DNA of 64,000 nucleotides. Origin: Rhizobium etli 8C-3 (lineage in GTDB: Bacteria > Pseudomonadota > Alphaproteobacteria > Rhizobiales > Rhizobiaceae). Shown here piece after piece: positions 9,855 to 18,920 of the stretch (its first letter is position 1; each line of letters begins with the position of its first letter). Where the stretch lies: NCBI RefSeq assembly GCF_001908375.1, contig NZ_CP017241.1, positions 1,739,001 to 1,803,000 of the forward strand. The letters are read 5' to 3'. A program made the position numbers and the translations under genes. The notes under the pieces were generated by a model that saw only the letters and a list, made by a program, of their open reading frames with translations, searched no databases and was not told the origin of the DNA.

Positions 9855-10622
9855 ATGCGCATTCTGCTCACCAATGACGACGGCATCCATGCCGAGGGCC
9901 TTGCGGCACTTGAGCGGATTGCGCGCACCCTTTCCGACGACGTCTGGATCGTCGCGCCGGAAACGGATCAGAGTGGCCTGGCTCATTCGCTGAGCCTTTC
10001 CGAGCCGCTCCGTCTGCGTCAGGTGGCCGACAAGCATTTCGCGCTCCGCGGCACGCCGACCGACTGCGTCATCATGGGCATCAAGCAGGTGATGGATATC
10101 AAGCCAGACCTGGTGCTGTCGGGCGTCAATTCAGGGTCGAACGTCGCCGACGATGTCACCTATTCCGGCACCATTGCCGGGGCAATCGAAGGCACGATGC
10201 AGGGGGTGCGCTCCTTTGCGCTGAGCCAGGCCTACAGCTATTCCGATGGCGCGCGCATCGTGCCGTGGGAGGTCGCCGAGGCCCATGCGCCGGCGCTGCT
10301 CGACAGGCTGATGACGGTCGGCCTGCCGGAAGGCACCTTCCTCAACCTCAACTTCCCGAACTGCCGCCCGCAAGATGTGCAGGGTGCCGAAGTCACGGCC
10401 CAGGGCAAACTTGCCTTCAACCTGCAGGTCGATGCACGCTCCGACGGTCGCGGCTTGCCCTATTATTGGCTGAAGTTCGGCGAGCGTGCCGGCGCCTTTG
10501 CAGAGGGCACGGATATTCACGCACTGAAGCATAATAAGATCTCGGTAACACCTTTGAAACTGGATCTGACCGATTATTCCGTGAAGGACCGCGTGGCGCG
10601 GGCGCTTTCAGGCACGGAGTAG
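9855..10622 (+). CDS. surE: 5'/3'-nucleotidase SurE
   Basis: Metal-dependent nucleoside monophosphatase linked to stationary-phase survival. The signature [16 protein letters not shown] holds the DD metal-binding pair, followed by [17 protein letters not shown] and [25 protein letters not shown], which complete the active site. Its 255 aa are full length. It begins four bases after serS and is followed by pcm, a pairing seen widely. Confidence 0.96.
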   Translation: MRILLTNDDGIHAEGLAALERIARTLSDDVWIVAPETDQSGLAHSLSLSEPLRLRQVADKHFALRGTPTDCVIMGIKQVMDIKPDLVLSGVNSGSNVADDVTYSGTIAGAIEGTMQGVRSFALSQAYSYSDGARIVPWEVAEAHAPALLDRLMTVGLPEGTFLNLNFPNCRPQDVQGAEVTAQGKLAFNLQVDARSDGRGLPYYWLKFGERAGAFAEGTDIHALKHNKISVTPLKLDLTDYSVKDRVARALSGTE

Positions 10623-10628
10623 GACGTT

Positions 10629-11282
10629 TTGACGGCACGGCTGGTCGAGAAGGAAGGGTTTGCAGCGGTCGTCCTCAGGCTGCGGGCGGAGGGCATCTCA
10701 GACATCGATCTTTTGACTGCCGTCGAGCAGACGCCGCGCTCGCTTTTCGTGCCGCCGCAATTTTCCGACGACGCCTATTCCACCCGGACGATCCCGATCG
10801 AGTGCGGCTCGTTCCTGGAAGGCGTTGATCTTGCCGTCCGCATTCTGCACCTTCTGAAGGTCAAGCCGGGCCAGCGTGTGCTCGAAGTGGGCACCGGCAG
10901 CGGCTTCACCGCAGCCGTCATCGGCCGCATCGCCGAGCGCGTGCTGACGATCGACCGCTACAAGACGCTGACGGCCAACGCGCAGCGCCGCATGGATCAG
11001 CTCGGCCTTCGCAGCATCGTCGTGCGGCAGGCCGATGGCAGCAACGGTCTGCAGGGCGAGGGGACTTTCGACCGCATCCTGGTCACGGCCGCTTTCAATA
11101 CCATGCCTCGCTTTTATGCCGACCAGCTCGTCTCCGGCGGTTCCATGATCGCGCCGCTGATGATCTCCGAGGACCAGTGCCGCATGGTCCGGCTGACGAA
11201 GACCGGCAGCCGCTTCGAGCGCGAAGAGCTTTTCGACGTACCCTATTTGCCCATTGTGCCGAGATTGGCTTTCCAGCTCTGA
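10629..11282 (+). CDS. pcm: Protein-L-isoaspartate O-methyltransferase
   Basis: SAM-dependent methyltransferase that repairs isoaspartyl residues in aged proteins. The glycine-rich SAM site is LEVGTGSGFTAAVIGRI (about residue 85), and the upstream RSLFVPPQFSDDAYSTRTIPIECGSF matches the family's substrate loop (the usual PIGxGQTIS is here IPIECGSFLEG). The start is TTG at 10629, six bases after the surE stop, with AGGA just upstream. The region after it (11283-11454) is AT-richer and likely holds the promoter of the next gene. Confidence 0.9.
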   Translation: MTARLVEKEGFAAVVLRLRAEGISDIDLLTAVEQTPRSLFVPPQFSDDAYSTRTIPIECGSFLEGVDLAVRILHLLKVKPGQRVLEVGTGSGFTAAVIGRIAERVLTIDRYKTLTANAQRRMDQLGLRSIVVRQADGSNGLQGEGTFDRILVTAAFNTMPRFYADQLVSGGSMIAPLMISEDQCRMVRLTKTGSRFEREELFDVPYLPIVPRLAFQL

Positions 11283-11454
11283 GGCCAATTTGGCGAGCAT
11301 TTCCAGTGTGTCCGACGGCTGTGATTTCTCACCTGCAGAACTATGGTTATCAATTCCTCAAAAAAATCGCACTGATTCCAGCGCTTTAACCGGGTGGTAA
11401 CACTAACGCGCTTTAATATACCCACGAATGGTTGAGTTATGAGTGGGTCGAGTC

Positions 11455-13047
11455 ATGCGTTTTAGCGTTTCGCCAATGTTCGGAAAGCCTGCCGGCAATC
11501 TCTTGTTTATGGCCTTGCTGGCAAGCACCGCAACGGGCTGCAGTTCGGATGTGACCCGCTTCGGCGGCCTCTTTGCCGGGACCGGCCAGGATCAGATGAC
11601 GACCGGTTCTGTACCGAGGCGGAACATGAGTGGTTCGCAGAGTGATCCGGTCCCGAGCGCCGATCTTCAGTCCGGGATGGCGCAGCCCTCCTACAATGGC
11701 GGCAATGACGCACTCAATCAGCCTTATCCGGCGACGAACGGTACGGCAAGCTCGAGCGCGCGCCTTGCCTCGGCTCCAGTTTCTGTCCAGCGCACCGAAC
11801 TTGCCGCGCCGACGGGCGCATCCCCGGCGCCCTCGCGCGACAATCAGGTCGCCATGGCCCAGCCGTTCCCGGCAGCTCCTTCCGGCTCACGGGCCTCCCG
11901 CCAGATGCCGGCTGCTCCGAAGCTGGCCGCGCCCGATCCGATGACGACAGGCACGACGCCGAAGGTGTCGGGATGGTCCGCGGCCAACGCGCCCTCCATC
12001 CTGGTGCGTCCGGGCGAAAATCTGGCGACGCTCGCCAACCGCTACGGCGTTCCCGAAAAGGAAATTCTGCGCGTCAACAACATGAAGTCGGCTGCTGCCA
12101 TCAAGCCAGGCGAAACGATCCTCATTCCGACCTTCAACGGCGGCAGGAATGCTGCCAAGGCTTCCGCGCAGGCCGCCGACCTTTCCAAGTCCGGTAAAAT
12201 CCCGCAGCCGTCGAAGATCCCCGACCAGAACCTCGCGGTGTTGCCGGGCGCCAACGCTGCTCGCGACAAGTCGCAGGCAGGCGCGGATGCTTCCGCGGGC
12301 AAGGTTGCAGCCGGTGCCGGAAAGGATCCGAATACCGGCGGCGGCACTTACACGGTCAAGCCTGGCGATTCCCTCGCCAAGATCGCCAAGGCGACCGGCA
12401 CGAAGATCGATGATCTCAAGGCTGCGAACAACCTTTCCGCAAGCTCGATCCGCATCGGCCAGACGCTGACGATCCCGAAAGGTTCCAGTTCTGCCGATCA
12501 GACGAAGACTGCGTCCATTCCGGCCAAGGCCGAAGCGAAGCCTGCTGCTCCGGCCGCAGTTGAAACGGCGTCCGCTCAGCCGGCCTCCTACCAGGCGCCG
12601 GTTGCCACGCAGACCGTCGACGAAGTCGAGAAGAAGTCCGACGTCGCCTCAGCAGCCCCCGAATCGACCGGCATCGGCAAGTATCGCTGGCCGGTTCGCG
12701 GTGCCGTCATTGCCGCTTACGGCGCGAACGTCAACGGCAGCCGCAACGACGGTATCGACATCTCCGTGCCGCAGGGCACGCCGATCAAGGCCGCCGAAAA
12801 CGGTGTGGTCATCTATGCAGGTAACGGTTTGAAGGAACTCGGCAACACCGTCCTCATCCGTCACGACGACGGCACGGTGACCGTCTACGGCAATGCCGAC
12901 ACGCTGAGCGTGGCCCGTGGCCAGAAGATCCAGCGCGGCCAGACCGTCGCCGTTTCAGGCATGAGCGGCAGCGTCAAGCAACCGCAGGTCCATTTCGAAG
13001 TCCGCAAGGACGCCTCGCCGGTCAATCCGATCACCTTCCTCGAGTAG
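11455..13047 (+). CDS. LysM and M23 peptidase-domain lipoprotein (NlpD/EnvC type)
   Basis: About 530 aa. A signal peptide with lipobox (LLASTATGC, Cys near residue 26) marks it as a lipoprotein. Two LysM peptidoglycan-binding domains follow (SILVRPGENLATLANRYGVPEKEILRVNN and TYTVKPGDSLAKIAKATGTKIDDLKAANN), then a C-terminal M23 domain (RWPVRGAVIAAYGANVNGSRNDGIDISVPQGTPIKAAENGVVIYAG to PVNPITFLE). The M23 fold lacks the usual HxxxD/HxH zinc set: GRNDGIDIS replaces GxxHxGxD, and only VHFEVRK is left, so it is probably an inactive amidase activator, as NlpD and EnvC are. The ATG at 11455 is preferred to the GTG at 11443. Confidence 0.9.
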   Translation: MRFSVSPMFGKPAGNLLFMALLASTATGCSSDVTRFGGLFAGTGQDQMTTGSVPRRNMSGSQSDPVPSADLQSGMAQPSYNGGNDALNQPYPATNGTASSSARLASAPVSVQRTELAAPTGASPAPSRDNQVAMAQPFPAAPSGSRASRQMPAAPKLAAPDPMTTGTTPKVSGWSAANAPSILVRPGENLATLANRYGVPEKEILRVNNMKSAAAIKPGETILIPTFNGGRNAAKASAQAADLSKSGKIPQPSKIPDQNLAVLPGANAARDKSQAGADASAGKVAAGAGKDPNTGGGTYTVKPGDSLAKIAKATGTKIDDLKAANNLSASSIRIGQTLTIPKGSSSADQTKTASIPAKAEAKPAAPAAVETASAQPASYQAPVATQTVDEVEKKSDVASAAPESTGIGKYRWPVRGAVIAAYGANVNGSRNDGIDISVPQGTPIKAAENGVVIYAGNGLKELGNTVLIRHDDGTVTVYGNADTLSVARGQKIQRGQTVAVSGMSGSVKQPQVHFEVRKDASPVNPITFLE

Positions 13048-13069
13048 GTAAAGCGTTTCGAGGACGTGC

Positions 13070-13096
13070 AAAAGCCCGGCTGATCGCCGGGCTTTT
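13070..13096. terminator. Bidirectional terminator between convergent genes
   Basis: A perfect 11-bp stem (AAAAGCCCGGC / GCCGGGCTTTT) around a TGATC loop lies between the LysM/M23 gene on the plus strand and the DUF815 gene on the minus strand. The A and T tracts on both arms let it work in both directions. Confidence 0.88.
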
Positions 13097-13123
13097 GTCG
13101 CTTTACAGCAGCCGTAGCTCGGC

Positions 13124-13996
13124 TCAGTCGCGGACGAGCGCAACGCGCATGCGCCCTGCGAGATCCTGGATGTACTGCCATGCGACACGGCCGGAGCGCG
13201 CACCGCGCGTGGTTGCCCATTCCAGCGCTTCCGCATGCATCTTCTCGCGATCTTGCGTCAGCTTGAAATACTCAGCATAGCCGTCGATCATCGTAAGATA
13301 GTCTTCCTGGCTGCATTTGTGGAAGCCGAGCCAGAGGCCGAAACGGTCGGAAAGCGATACCTTCTCTTCGACGGCCTCGGATGGGTTGATCGCGGTCGAC
13401 TGCTCGTTCTCCATCATATGCCGCGGCAGCAGGTGGCGACGGTTGGAAGTTGCGTAGAAAAGCACGTTGTCCGGTCGGCCCTCTATGCCGCCGTCAAGCG
13501 CTGCCTTCAGCGACTTGTAGGCGGTATCGTCATGGTCGAAAGAAAGGTCGTCGCAGAAAACGATGACGCGATGCGGCACTACCTTCAGAATATCAAGCAG
13601 GGTCGGGAGGCTCGCAATGTCCTCGCGATGCACTTCTACAAGCTTCAGCGAAACGCCGCTTTGTCGCCGCACGTCCTCATGCACGGCTTTGACCAGCGAC
13701 GACTTGCCCATGCCGCGCGCGCCCCAGAGCAGCACGTTGTTGGCGGCAAATCCTTCGGCAAAGCGCACCGTGTTTTCATGCAGGATGTCACGCACATGAT
13801 CGACGCCGCGGATGAGCTTCAAGGCAACACGGTTGGGGCGCGCGACTGGCTGCAGATGAGTGCGGGCAGGCGACCAGACGAAACAGTCGGCGGCGTCCCA
13901 GTCGTTGACGCCGGGCGCTGGACCGGCCAGCCGCTCGATCGCATTGGCAAGCCGCCTCAGTTCCTGCAAAATGACGCTGTTCAATTCTTCGGCCAT
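13124..13996 (-). CDS. DUF815 family AAA-type ATPase
   Basis: A 290-aa P-loop ATPase conserved in alphaproteobacteria but poorly characterised. Visible motifs are Walker A LLWGARGMGKSSLVKAVHED, Walker B RVIVFCDDLSFD, and the arginine-finger region NVLFYATSNRRHLLPR. The N-terminus (ELNSVILQELRRLANAIERLAG) looks like a coiled-coil helix. The start at 13996 (MAEELNS) has AGGAGG seven bases upstream; the longer frame to 14059 is not supported. It is monocistronic, divergent from yajC. Confidence 0.9.
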   Translation of the reverse strand: MAEELNSVILQELRRLANAIERLAGPAPGVNDWDAADCFVWSPARTHLQPVARPNRVALKLIRGVDHVRDILHENTVRFAEGFAANNVLLWGARGMGKSSLVKAVHEDVRRQSGVSLKLVEVHREDIASLPTLLDILKVVPHRVIVFCDDLSFDHDDTAYKSLKAALDGGIEGRPDNVLFYATSNRRHLLPRHMMENEQSTAINPSEAVEEKVSLSDRFGLWLGFHKCSQEDYLTMIDGYAEYFKLTQDREKMHAEALEWATTRGARSGRVAWQYIQDLAGRMRVALVRD

Positions 13997-14207
13997 TGCA
14001 TGTCCTCCTGAATTTCCTGCCGCGCCATAAGCGCATCGGTTTTCGACGCGCAGTAGCATGGCCTTTCCACAGCGGAAAGGTTATGAGACAGCGGAATCGG
14101 TACGCCCGCAGGCTGTTTTTGTTGCATTCATTCTTGCCGCAACTATAGTCCGGCCACCCGAAAAAGAGAGGCGGATATACGCCCGCCCGTAGTTGAGGAG
14201 CTTATCA

Positions 14208-14555
14208 ATGTTCATCACCCCGGCATTTGCCCAGGCCGCACCGGATGCCGCTGCGTCGCCCTTCGGCTCCGGCTTCGAAATGATCATCCTGTTCGTGCCG
14301 CTGATGGTCGTCTGGTACTTCCTGCTGATCCGCCCGCAGCGCGCCCAGGCCAAGAAGCGTGCAGAAACCCTGAGCGCGATCCGCCGCGGCGACCAGGTCG
14401 TCACGGCCGGTGGCCTGGTGGGCAAGGTGACGAAGGTCGTCGACGACAAGGAACTGGAAGTCGAGATCGCAGAAGGCGTGCGCGTTCGCGTGGTTCGCAG
14501 CGGTATCGCCGACGTTCGGGTAAAAGGCGAGCCTGTAAAGGCAGACGCTGCGTAA
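14208..14555 (+). CDS. yajC: Preprotein translocase subunit YajC
   Basis: Accessory membrane subunit of the SecDF-YajC holotranslocon. The 115-aa protein has a short periplasmic start (MFITPAFAQAAPDAAA), one membrane helix (MIILFVPLMVVWYFLLI), then RPQRAQAKKRAETLSAIRRGDQVVTAGGLVGKVTKV, the family signature. The ATG at 14208 follows GAGGAG; an in-frame TTG at 14193 is less likely. secDF lies 45 bases downstream. Confidence 0.95.
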   Translation: MFITPAFAQAAPDAAASPFGSGFEMIILFVPLMVVWYFLLIRPQRAQAKKRAETLSAIRRGDQVVTAGGLVGKVTKVVDDKELEVEIAEGVRVRVVRSGIADVRVKGEPVKADAA

Positions 14556-14599
14556 TTCCGGCGGGCAGATCAGCCGGATCAGAGGTGTCGAAGACTGAA

Positions 14600-17140
14600 A
14601 TGCTCCATTTTTCCCGTTGGAAAACAGTTCTGATCTGGCTCATTGTCTTGGTGGCGGCGCTCGGCGCCGCCCCAAATCTTTTCACGGACGTCTCGCTGCC
14701 GGGTTGGATGCCGCAGAAGCGGGTAGCACTCGGCCTCGATCTTCAGGGCGGCTCGCATATCGTGCTGAAGGCGGAGCGCTCCGATATCGTCAGGAAGCGG
14801 CTCGAAAACACCGTTGCGAGCGTGCGCGCCAGGCTGCGCGAAGCCGGAATTCGCTATACAGGCCTCGCCGGCAATGGCCAGACCATTCAGGTCCGCATCA
14901 CCGATCCGAGCCAGATCGAGCGGGCCGTCAGCGTCTTGAGGCCGCTGACAGTTCCAGAAGCCGGCGCCCCGGATCCGGACGTCACGCTCGTGAAAGGCAA
15001 TGACGGCCAGCTGACGCTGCACATCACCGGCAAGGCGATCGCCCGCAGCCTGTCGGCGGCGCTCACACAGTCGGTCGATATCGTTGGCCGTCGTGCCGTC
15101 GAGGTGGGCGGGATCGATCCCGTCATCGAAACCCGCGGCCCGGATCGATTGTCCGTCCAGGTGCCGGGTCTCGCCGACCCGCAGCGGTTCAAGGATCTTT
15201 TGAGCCAGGATGGCCGGCTCTCCTTCCACCTGATCGACAGCAGCATGTCGCCGCAGGATGCGATGAGCGGCACCGTGCCGGCGCGTTCGCGGATCGTCTA
15301 TTCACAGGACGATCCGCCGGACGCCTATCTTGTAGAGCGCACGGAAATACTGTCGTCGGCCGATCTGAGCGATTTCCAGGTCGAGCCCGGCAACGACGAA
15401 GACAGTTCCATCCTGACCTTTCGCTTCAATCCCGAGAGTTTCAGGCGATTTGCCGAGCTGACGCAGAACAACGTGGGGCGGTCCGTCGCAATCCTGCTCG
15501 ACGACCAGGTCATTGCTGCGCCTGATATCCGCGAACCGGTCGCCGGCAACAGGGGCGAGATACCGCTCGACTATTCGCAGGAGGAGACGGAAGACCTCGC
15601 TGCAATCTTGCGCTCCGGGGCGCTTCCCGTAACGCTGACGATCGTCGAGGAGCGGACGATCGATCCCGGTTTCGGCGCAGGATCCATCCTTTCGGGCCTC
15701 GTGGCAGGGTTTGTCGGCGCCGTTCTCGTGATCGGTCTGATGGTGGCCTTCTTTGGCATCCTCGGCGTGATTGCCGGGGCGGCGCTTGTGGTCAACGTCA
15801 TGATGATCCTTGCCGTTCTCAGCCTGTCGGGCGCGCCGCTGACCTTGCCGGGTGTTGCGGGCATCGTGCTGACGATCGGCATTGCGGTCGACGCCACCGT
15901 TCTGATCTACGAACGTATCCGCGAAGAGGTCAAGGGCGGAACGCATCTCGACCAGGCAATCGGCATAGCCTATTCCAGAGCGTTCATGACCGTCGTCGAT
16001 GCCAATATCACGACCTTGATTGCCGCTGCTATTCTCTTCTATCTCGGAAGCGATGCCATACGCGGCTTTGCGGTTACACTTGCGATCGGCATTCTCACGA
16101 CGGCGTTCACTGCTTTCGTGTTCACGCGCCCGCTGGTCGTTGCCTGGGTGCGCCACCGTCGCCTCAAGCATCTGCCGAAGAGCGTCCACACCGATCTCTT
16201 CGACGGCACGAACATCCGCTTCATGGGCATCCGCCGCTACAGCTTCACTGCGCTTGCTGCCCTTTCGCTCGTTTCCATGCTGGCCGTAGTGACCATCGGC
16301 ATGAATCTCGGCATCGATTTCACAGGCGGCTCCGTCATCGAAGTGAGGTCGAAGCAGGGCCCGGCCGATCTTGAGGATATCCGTACGCGGCTGAGCCAAC
16401 TGAACTTGGGCGATATCCAGGCCAGGCGCCTGCGCGATGCCACAAACGCCATCATCCGCATTGAAGCGCAGGGCGGCGGCGAAAATGCCGAGCAGTCGGC
16501 AATCACACTCGTGCGCAGCGAGCTTGCCGATCAATATGATTTCCGTCGCGTCGAAGTCGTCGGCCCCGCCGTTTCGGGCGAGCTGACGAAGACGGCCTCG
16601 CTCGGCGTTCTTGCTTCGCTTGGAGCGATCCTCGTCTATATCTGGCTGCGCTTCGAGTGGCAGTTCGCCGTCGGCGCCATCATCGCCACGCTGCACGACG
16701 TCATTCTGACACTCGGTTCCTTCGTCGTCACCGGGATCGAGTTCAATCTGACGAGCATCGCCGCATTGCTCGTGATCGTCGGCTACTCTTTGAACGACAC
16801 CGTGGTCGTTTACGATCGCATGCGCGAAAACCTGAAGCACTTCAGGAGGATGCCGCTGCCGATCCTGATCGACGCCTCGATCAACCAGACGCTGTCGCGC
16901 ACCATCCTGACCTCGGCAACGACGCTGCTTGCGCTGGCTGCGCTCTACCTGTTCGGCGGCGAGGACATGCGCTCGTTCGCGCTCGTCATGCTTTTCGGCG
17001 TTGCCGTCGGCACCTTCTCCTCCATTTATATTGCAGCGCCGGTACTGATCCTCTTCAGGCTTCGCCCGAAAACCATCGACGAGAAAGAGGATGGGGCCAC
17101 CGATGAAAAATCCGGAAAGGCCACAGCAAGCCATGGCTAA
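14600..17140 (+). CDS. secDF: Fused protein-export membrane protein SecD/SecF
   Basis: Proton-driven partner of SecYEG that pulls exported proteins out on the periplasmic side. SecD and SecF are joined in one chain of about 846 aa. SecD motifs: LGLDLQGGSHIVL, the P1 periplasmic domain, AVDATVLIYERIREE with helix-rich region to about residue 520. SecF motifs: FTGGSVIEV, VGYSLNDTVVVYDRMREN. Twelve membrane segments are expected and the hydrophobic blocks agree. Start ATG 14600 is chosen; an in-frame GTG at 14585 is possible. The fusion is normal in Rhizobiales. Confidence 0.95.
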   Translation: MLHFSRWKTVLIWLIVLVAALGAAPNLFTDVSLPGWMPQKRVALGLDLQGGSHIVLKAERSDIVRKRLENTVASVRARLREAGIRYTGLAGNGQTIQVRITDPSQIERAVSVLRPLTVPEAGAPDPDVTLVKGNDGQLTLHITGKAIARSLSAALTQSVDIVGRRAVEVGGIDPVIETRGPDRLSVQVPGLADPQRFKDLLSQDGRLSFHLIDSSMSPQDAMSGTVPARSRIVYSQDDPPDAYLVERTEILSSADLSDFQVEPGNDEDSSILTFRFNPESFRRFAELTQNNVGRSVAILLDDQVIAAPDIREPVAGNRGEIPLDYSQEETEDLAAILRSGALPVTLTIVEERTIDPGFGAGSILSGLVAGFVGAVLVIGLMVAFFGILGVIAGAALVVNVMMILAVLSLSGAPLTLPGVAGIVLTIGIAVDATVLIYERIREEVKGGTHLDQAIGIAYSRAFMTVVDANITTLIAAAILFYLGSDAIRGFAVTLAIGILTTAFTAFVFTRPLVVAWVRHRRLKHLPKSVHTDLFDGTNIRFMGIRRYSFTALAALSLVSMLAVVTIGMNLGIDFTGGSVIEVRSKQGPADLEDIRTRLSQLNLGDIQARRLRDATNAIIRIEAQGGGENAEQSAITLVRSELADQYDFRRVEVVGPAVSGELTKTASLGVLASLGAILVYIWLRFEWQFAVGAIIATLHDVILTLGSFVVTGIEFNLTSIAALLVIVGYSLNDTVVVYDRMRENLKHFRRMPLPILIDASINQTLSRTILTSATTLLALAALYLFGGEDMRSFALVMLFGVAVGTFSSIYIAAPVLILFRLRPKTIDEKEDGATDEKSGKATASHG

Positions 17141-17519
17141 AGGCATCGAAATCCGCGAAGCCCATTTTCCCGGCCGTGCTCCCGTCGACACATACGGAAA
17201 CGGCGGCTTCCGCTTTGCCGATATGTCTCATCGCGGCTCCATCCTTTGTCTGCCGTCCGGTATCTACGGGTGGGACATGGACATGTCGAAAGGGCTCTGC
17301 GTCGCAAGCTTCAAGAGAGTGCTGGACGAGGCAGATGACATCGAGGTTCTGCTGGTCGGGACAGGCACCGAGCTTCGCCGCTTGCCACCGGAGCTGAAGG
17401 ATGCTCTGAAGGCCCGCGGCATTTCTTCCGACCCGATGAGCACGGGTGCTGCCGTGCGCACCTTCAACATCATGCTCGCAGAATCCCGCGCCGTCGCGGC
17501 GGCTCTGATTGCGGTCTGA
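17133..17519 (+). CDS. Mth938-like domain protein (DUF498)
   Basis: A 128-aa cytoplasmic protein of the Mth938/NDUFAF3-like fold. Signature segments are GNGGFRFADMSHRGSILCLPSGIYGWD and VLLVGTGTELRRLPPELKDALKARGISSDPMSTGAAVRTFNIMLAESRAVAAALIAV. Its eukaryotic relative NDUFAF3 helps assemble respiratory complex I; function here is not established. Possible upstream starts at 17091 and 17103 would overlap secDF further; MAKGIEIR (17133) fits the family best. It is followed two bases later by a squalene/phytoene-synthase-like gene, whose eukaryotic relative NDUFAF6 is also a complex I factor. Confidence 0.85.
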   Translation: MAKGIEIREAHFPGRAPVDTYGNGGFRFADMSHRGSILCLPSGIYGWDMDMSKGLCVASFKRVLDEADDIEVLLVGTGTELRRLPPELKDALKARGISSDPMSTGAAVRTFNIMLAESRAVAAALIAV

Positions 17520-17521
17520 CA

Positions 17522-18373
17522 ATGACGGACAAACCGATGAGCAACCAGGAGATATGCCTGGCGATGTTGCGTGACAGCGACCGCGATCGCTATCTCGCCT
17601 GCCTGCTGTCTCCGCAGGACAAGCGCGGCGCACTCGCCGCCCTTTACGCCTTCAATGCCGAACTCGCCCGCATCCGCGATCTCGTGCACGAGCCGCTGCC
17701 CGGCGAGGTGCGGATGCAATACTGGCGCGATCTTCTGGAAGGCAGCGCCCATGGCTCGACCGAGGCAAATCCTGTTGCCGCATCCTTGCTGAGCGCGGTC
17801 GAAGCCCACCGCCTGCCGCGCCAGACGCTCATCGATATGATCGATGCCCGCATCTTCGATCTCTACGACGATCCGATGGAAACGCGCACCTCACTCGAAG
17901 GCTATGCCGGGGAGACGGCCTCTGCGCTGATCCAGCTGGCAAGCCTGGTCTTGTCGCCGGAAGAGGCGGCGAAATCCGCGGAGGCCGCAGGCCATGCCGG
18001 CGTCGCACAGGCAATTGCCGGCATGCTGCTGCTGATGCCATTGCACCGCCATCGCGGCCAGCTCTATATTCCGCTCGAAATTCTCAGCGCCACCGGGCTC
18101 GACCGCGACAGCTTCCTGGCGGGCAAGGACAAGGCGCGCATTTCCGCTGCTATCGAAGCCTTCGTCGGCCTTGGCCGCGATCATCTCGCAAAGGCCCGTG
18201 CGATCGTGCTCCCGCCAGCCATTTTCCCAGCCTTCCTGCCTGTGACGCTTGCCGAGCCAATGCTGATGAAGGCGCAGAACGCCGGTGCTGCCCTGTTTGA
18301 CCAATCGCTGCAACAGCCGCAATGGCGCCGCCAACTCGTCATGACGCTGGCGCTGATGCGCAAGAAAATATGA
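17522..18373 (+). CDS. Squalene/phytoene synthase-like protein (NDUFAF6-like)
   Basis: A 283-aa all-helical protein of the trans-isoprenyl diphosphate synthase fold. LSPQDKRGALAALYAFNAELARIRDLV and the ARIFDLYDDPMETRTSLEGYAGETASALIQLASLVL segment match the fold, but the two DxxxD magnesium sites of true squalene/phytoene synthases are weak: only DLYDDPM is near, and the second is absent. It is therefore probably not a carotenoid enzyme. Directly following an NDUFAF3-like gene, it may belong to a complex I assembly pair; this is inference from the eukaryotic homologues NDUFAF3 and NDUFAF6. Confidence 0.75.
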   Translation: MTDKPMSNQEICLAMLRDSDRDRYLACLLSPQDKRGALAALYAFNAELARIRDLVHEPLPGEVRMQYWRDLLEGSAHGSTEANPVAASLLSAVEAHRLPRQTLIDMIDARIFDLYDDPMETRTSLEGYAGETASALIQLASLVLSPEEAAKSAEAAGHAGVAQAIAGMLLLMPLHRHRGQLYIPLEILSATGLDRDSFLAGKDKARISAAIEAFVGLGRDHLAKARAIVLPPAIFPAFLPVTLAEPMLMKAQNAGAALFDQSLQQPQWRRQLVMTLALMRKKI

Positions 18374-18452
18374 AGCTGTTCAAACTCGCGCAAGGCTCGG
18401 ACACTATAAGGGGACAACCGCTTACCTGAAATCGGAGAAAACGGCGTTGAGC

Positions 18453-18917
18453 ATGATCGTCTGGTCCGTCATTTTCGCCCTTGTCGTCTTCCTGGCCTTC
18501 GTCGCGACTCGCATGGCCGCGCACTACAAGGACGAGGAGGGCTTTCACGATACCGGTCTTGCGATCCTGGAATTCAATCGTGCCTTCCCGCACGAGGCGA
18601 TCCGCCAGCTTCAGGCGACGGCCGATGGACAAGTGGTTTTCGTGCGTCTGCACGACAACAAGGCGGGTTTCATGCGCAATATGCACCGCCACTTCTCCTG
18701 CCATGTGCTGGAGCCGGGCAGGGTACGCGTCGTCAGTTCGCAAACGGGAAGGGGCCTGGCCATCGATTTTCTCGACCACCCGCATCATAACGGTGCCTTC
18801 GAATTCGCCTCCGCCAGGGAGGCAGCCGAAGTTTCGCTGTGGCTGCTCGGCAATTACGTCGCCGACGCAGACCTTGCGCTGCCGCCGACCGAAAGACCGG
18901 CAGCCAACAATCGGTAA
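18453..18917 (+). CDS. Conserved hypothetical protein with N-terminal membrane anchor
   Basis: About 154 aa, not recognised by name. One N-terminal hydrophobic helix (MIVWSVIFALVVFLAFVATRMA) is followed by a soluble domain with an even charge distribution (EEGFHDTGLAILEFNRAFPHEAIRQLQATADGQVVFVRLHDNKAGFMRN, then GRGLAIDFLDHPHHNGAFEFASAREAAEVSLWLLG). It may start at TTG 18447 instead of ATG 18453. It ends three bases before the trmFO stop on the opposite strand, so the genes are convergent. Confidence 0.75.
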   Translation: MIVWSVIFALVVFLAFVATRMAAHYKDEEGFHDTGLAILEFNRAFPHEAIRQLQATADGQVVFVRLHDNKAGFMRNMHRHFSCHVLEPGRVRVVSSQTGRGLAIDFLDHPHHNGAFEFASAREAAEVSLWLLGNYVADADLALPPTERPAANNR

Positions 18918-18920
18918 GAG

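Noticed and set aside
15302..17191. 629-codon minus-strand frame opposite secDF
   Set aside because: Reverse shadow of secDF with high His/Asp/Arg content and no recognisable domain.
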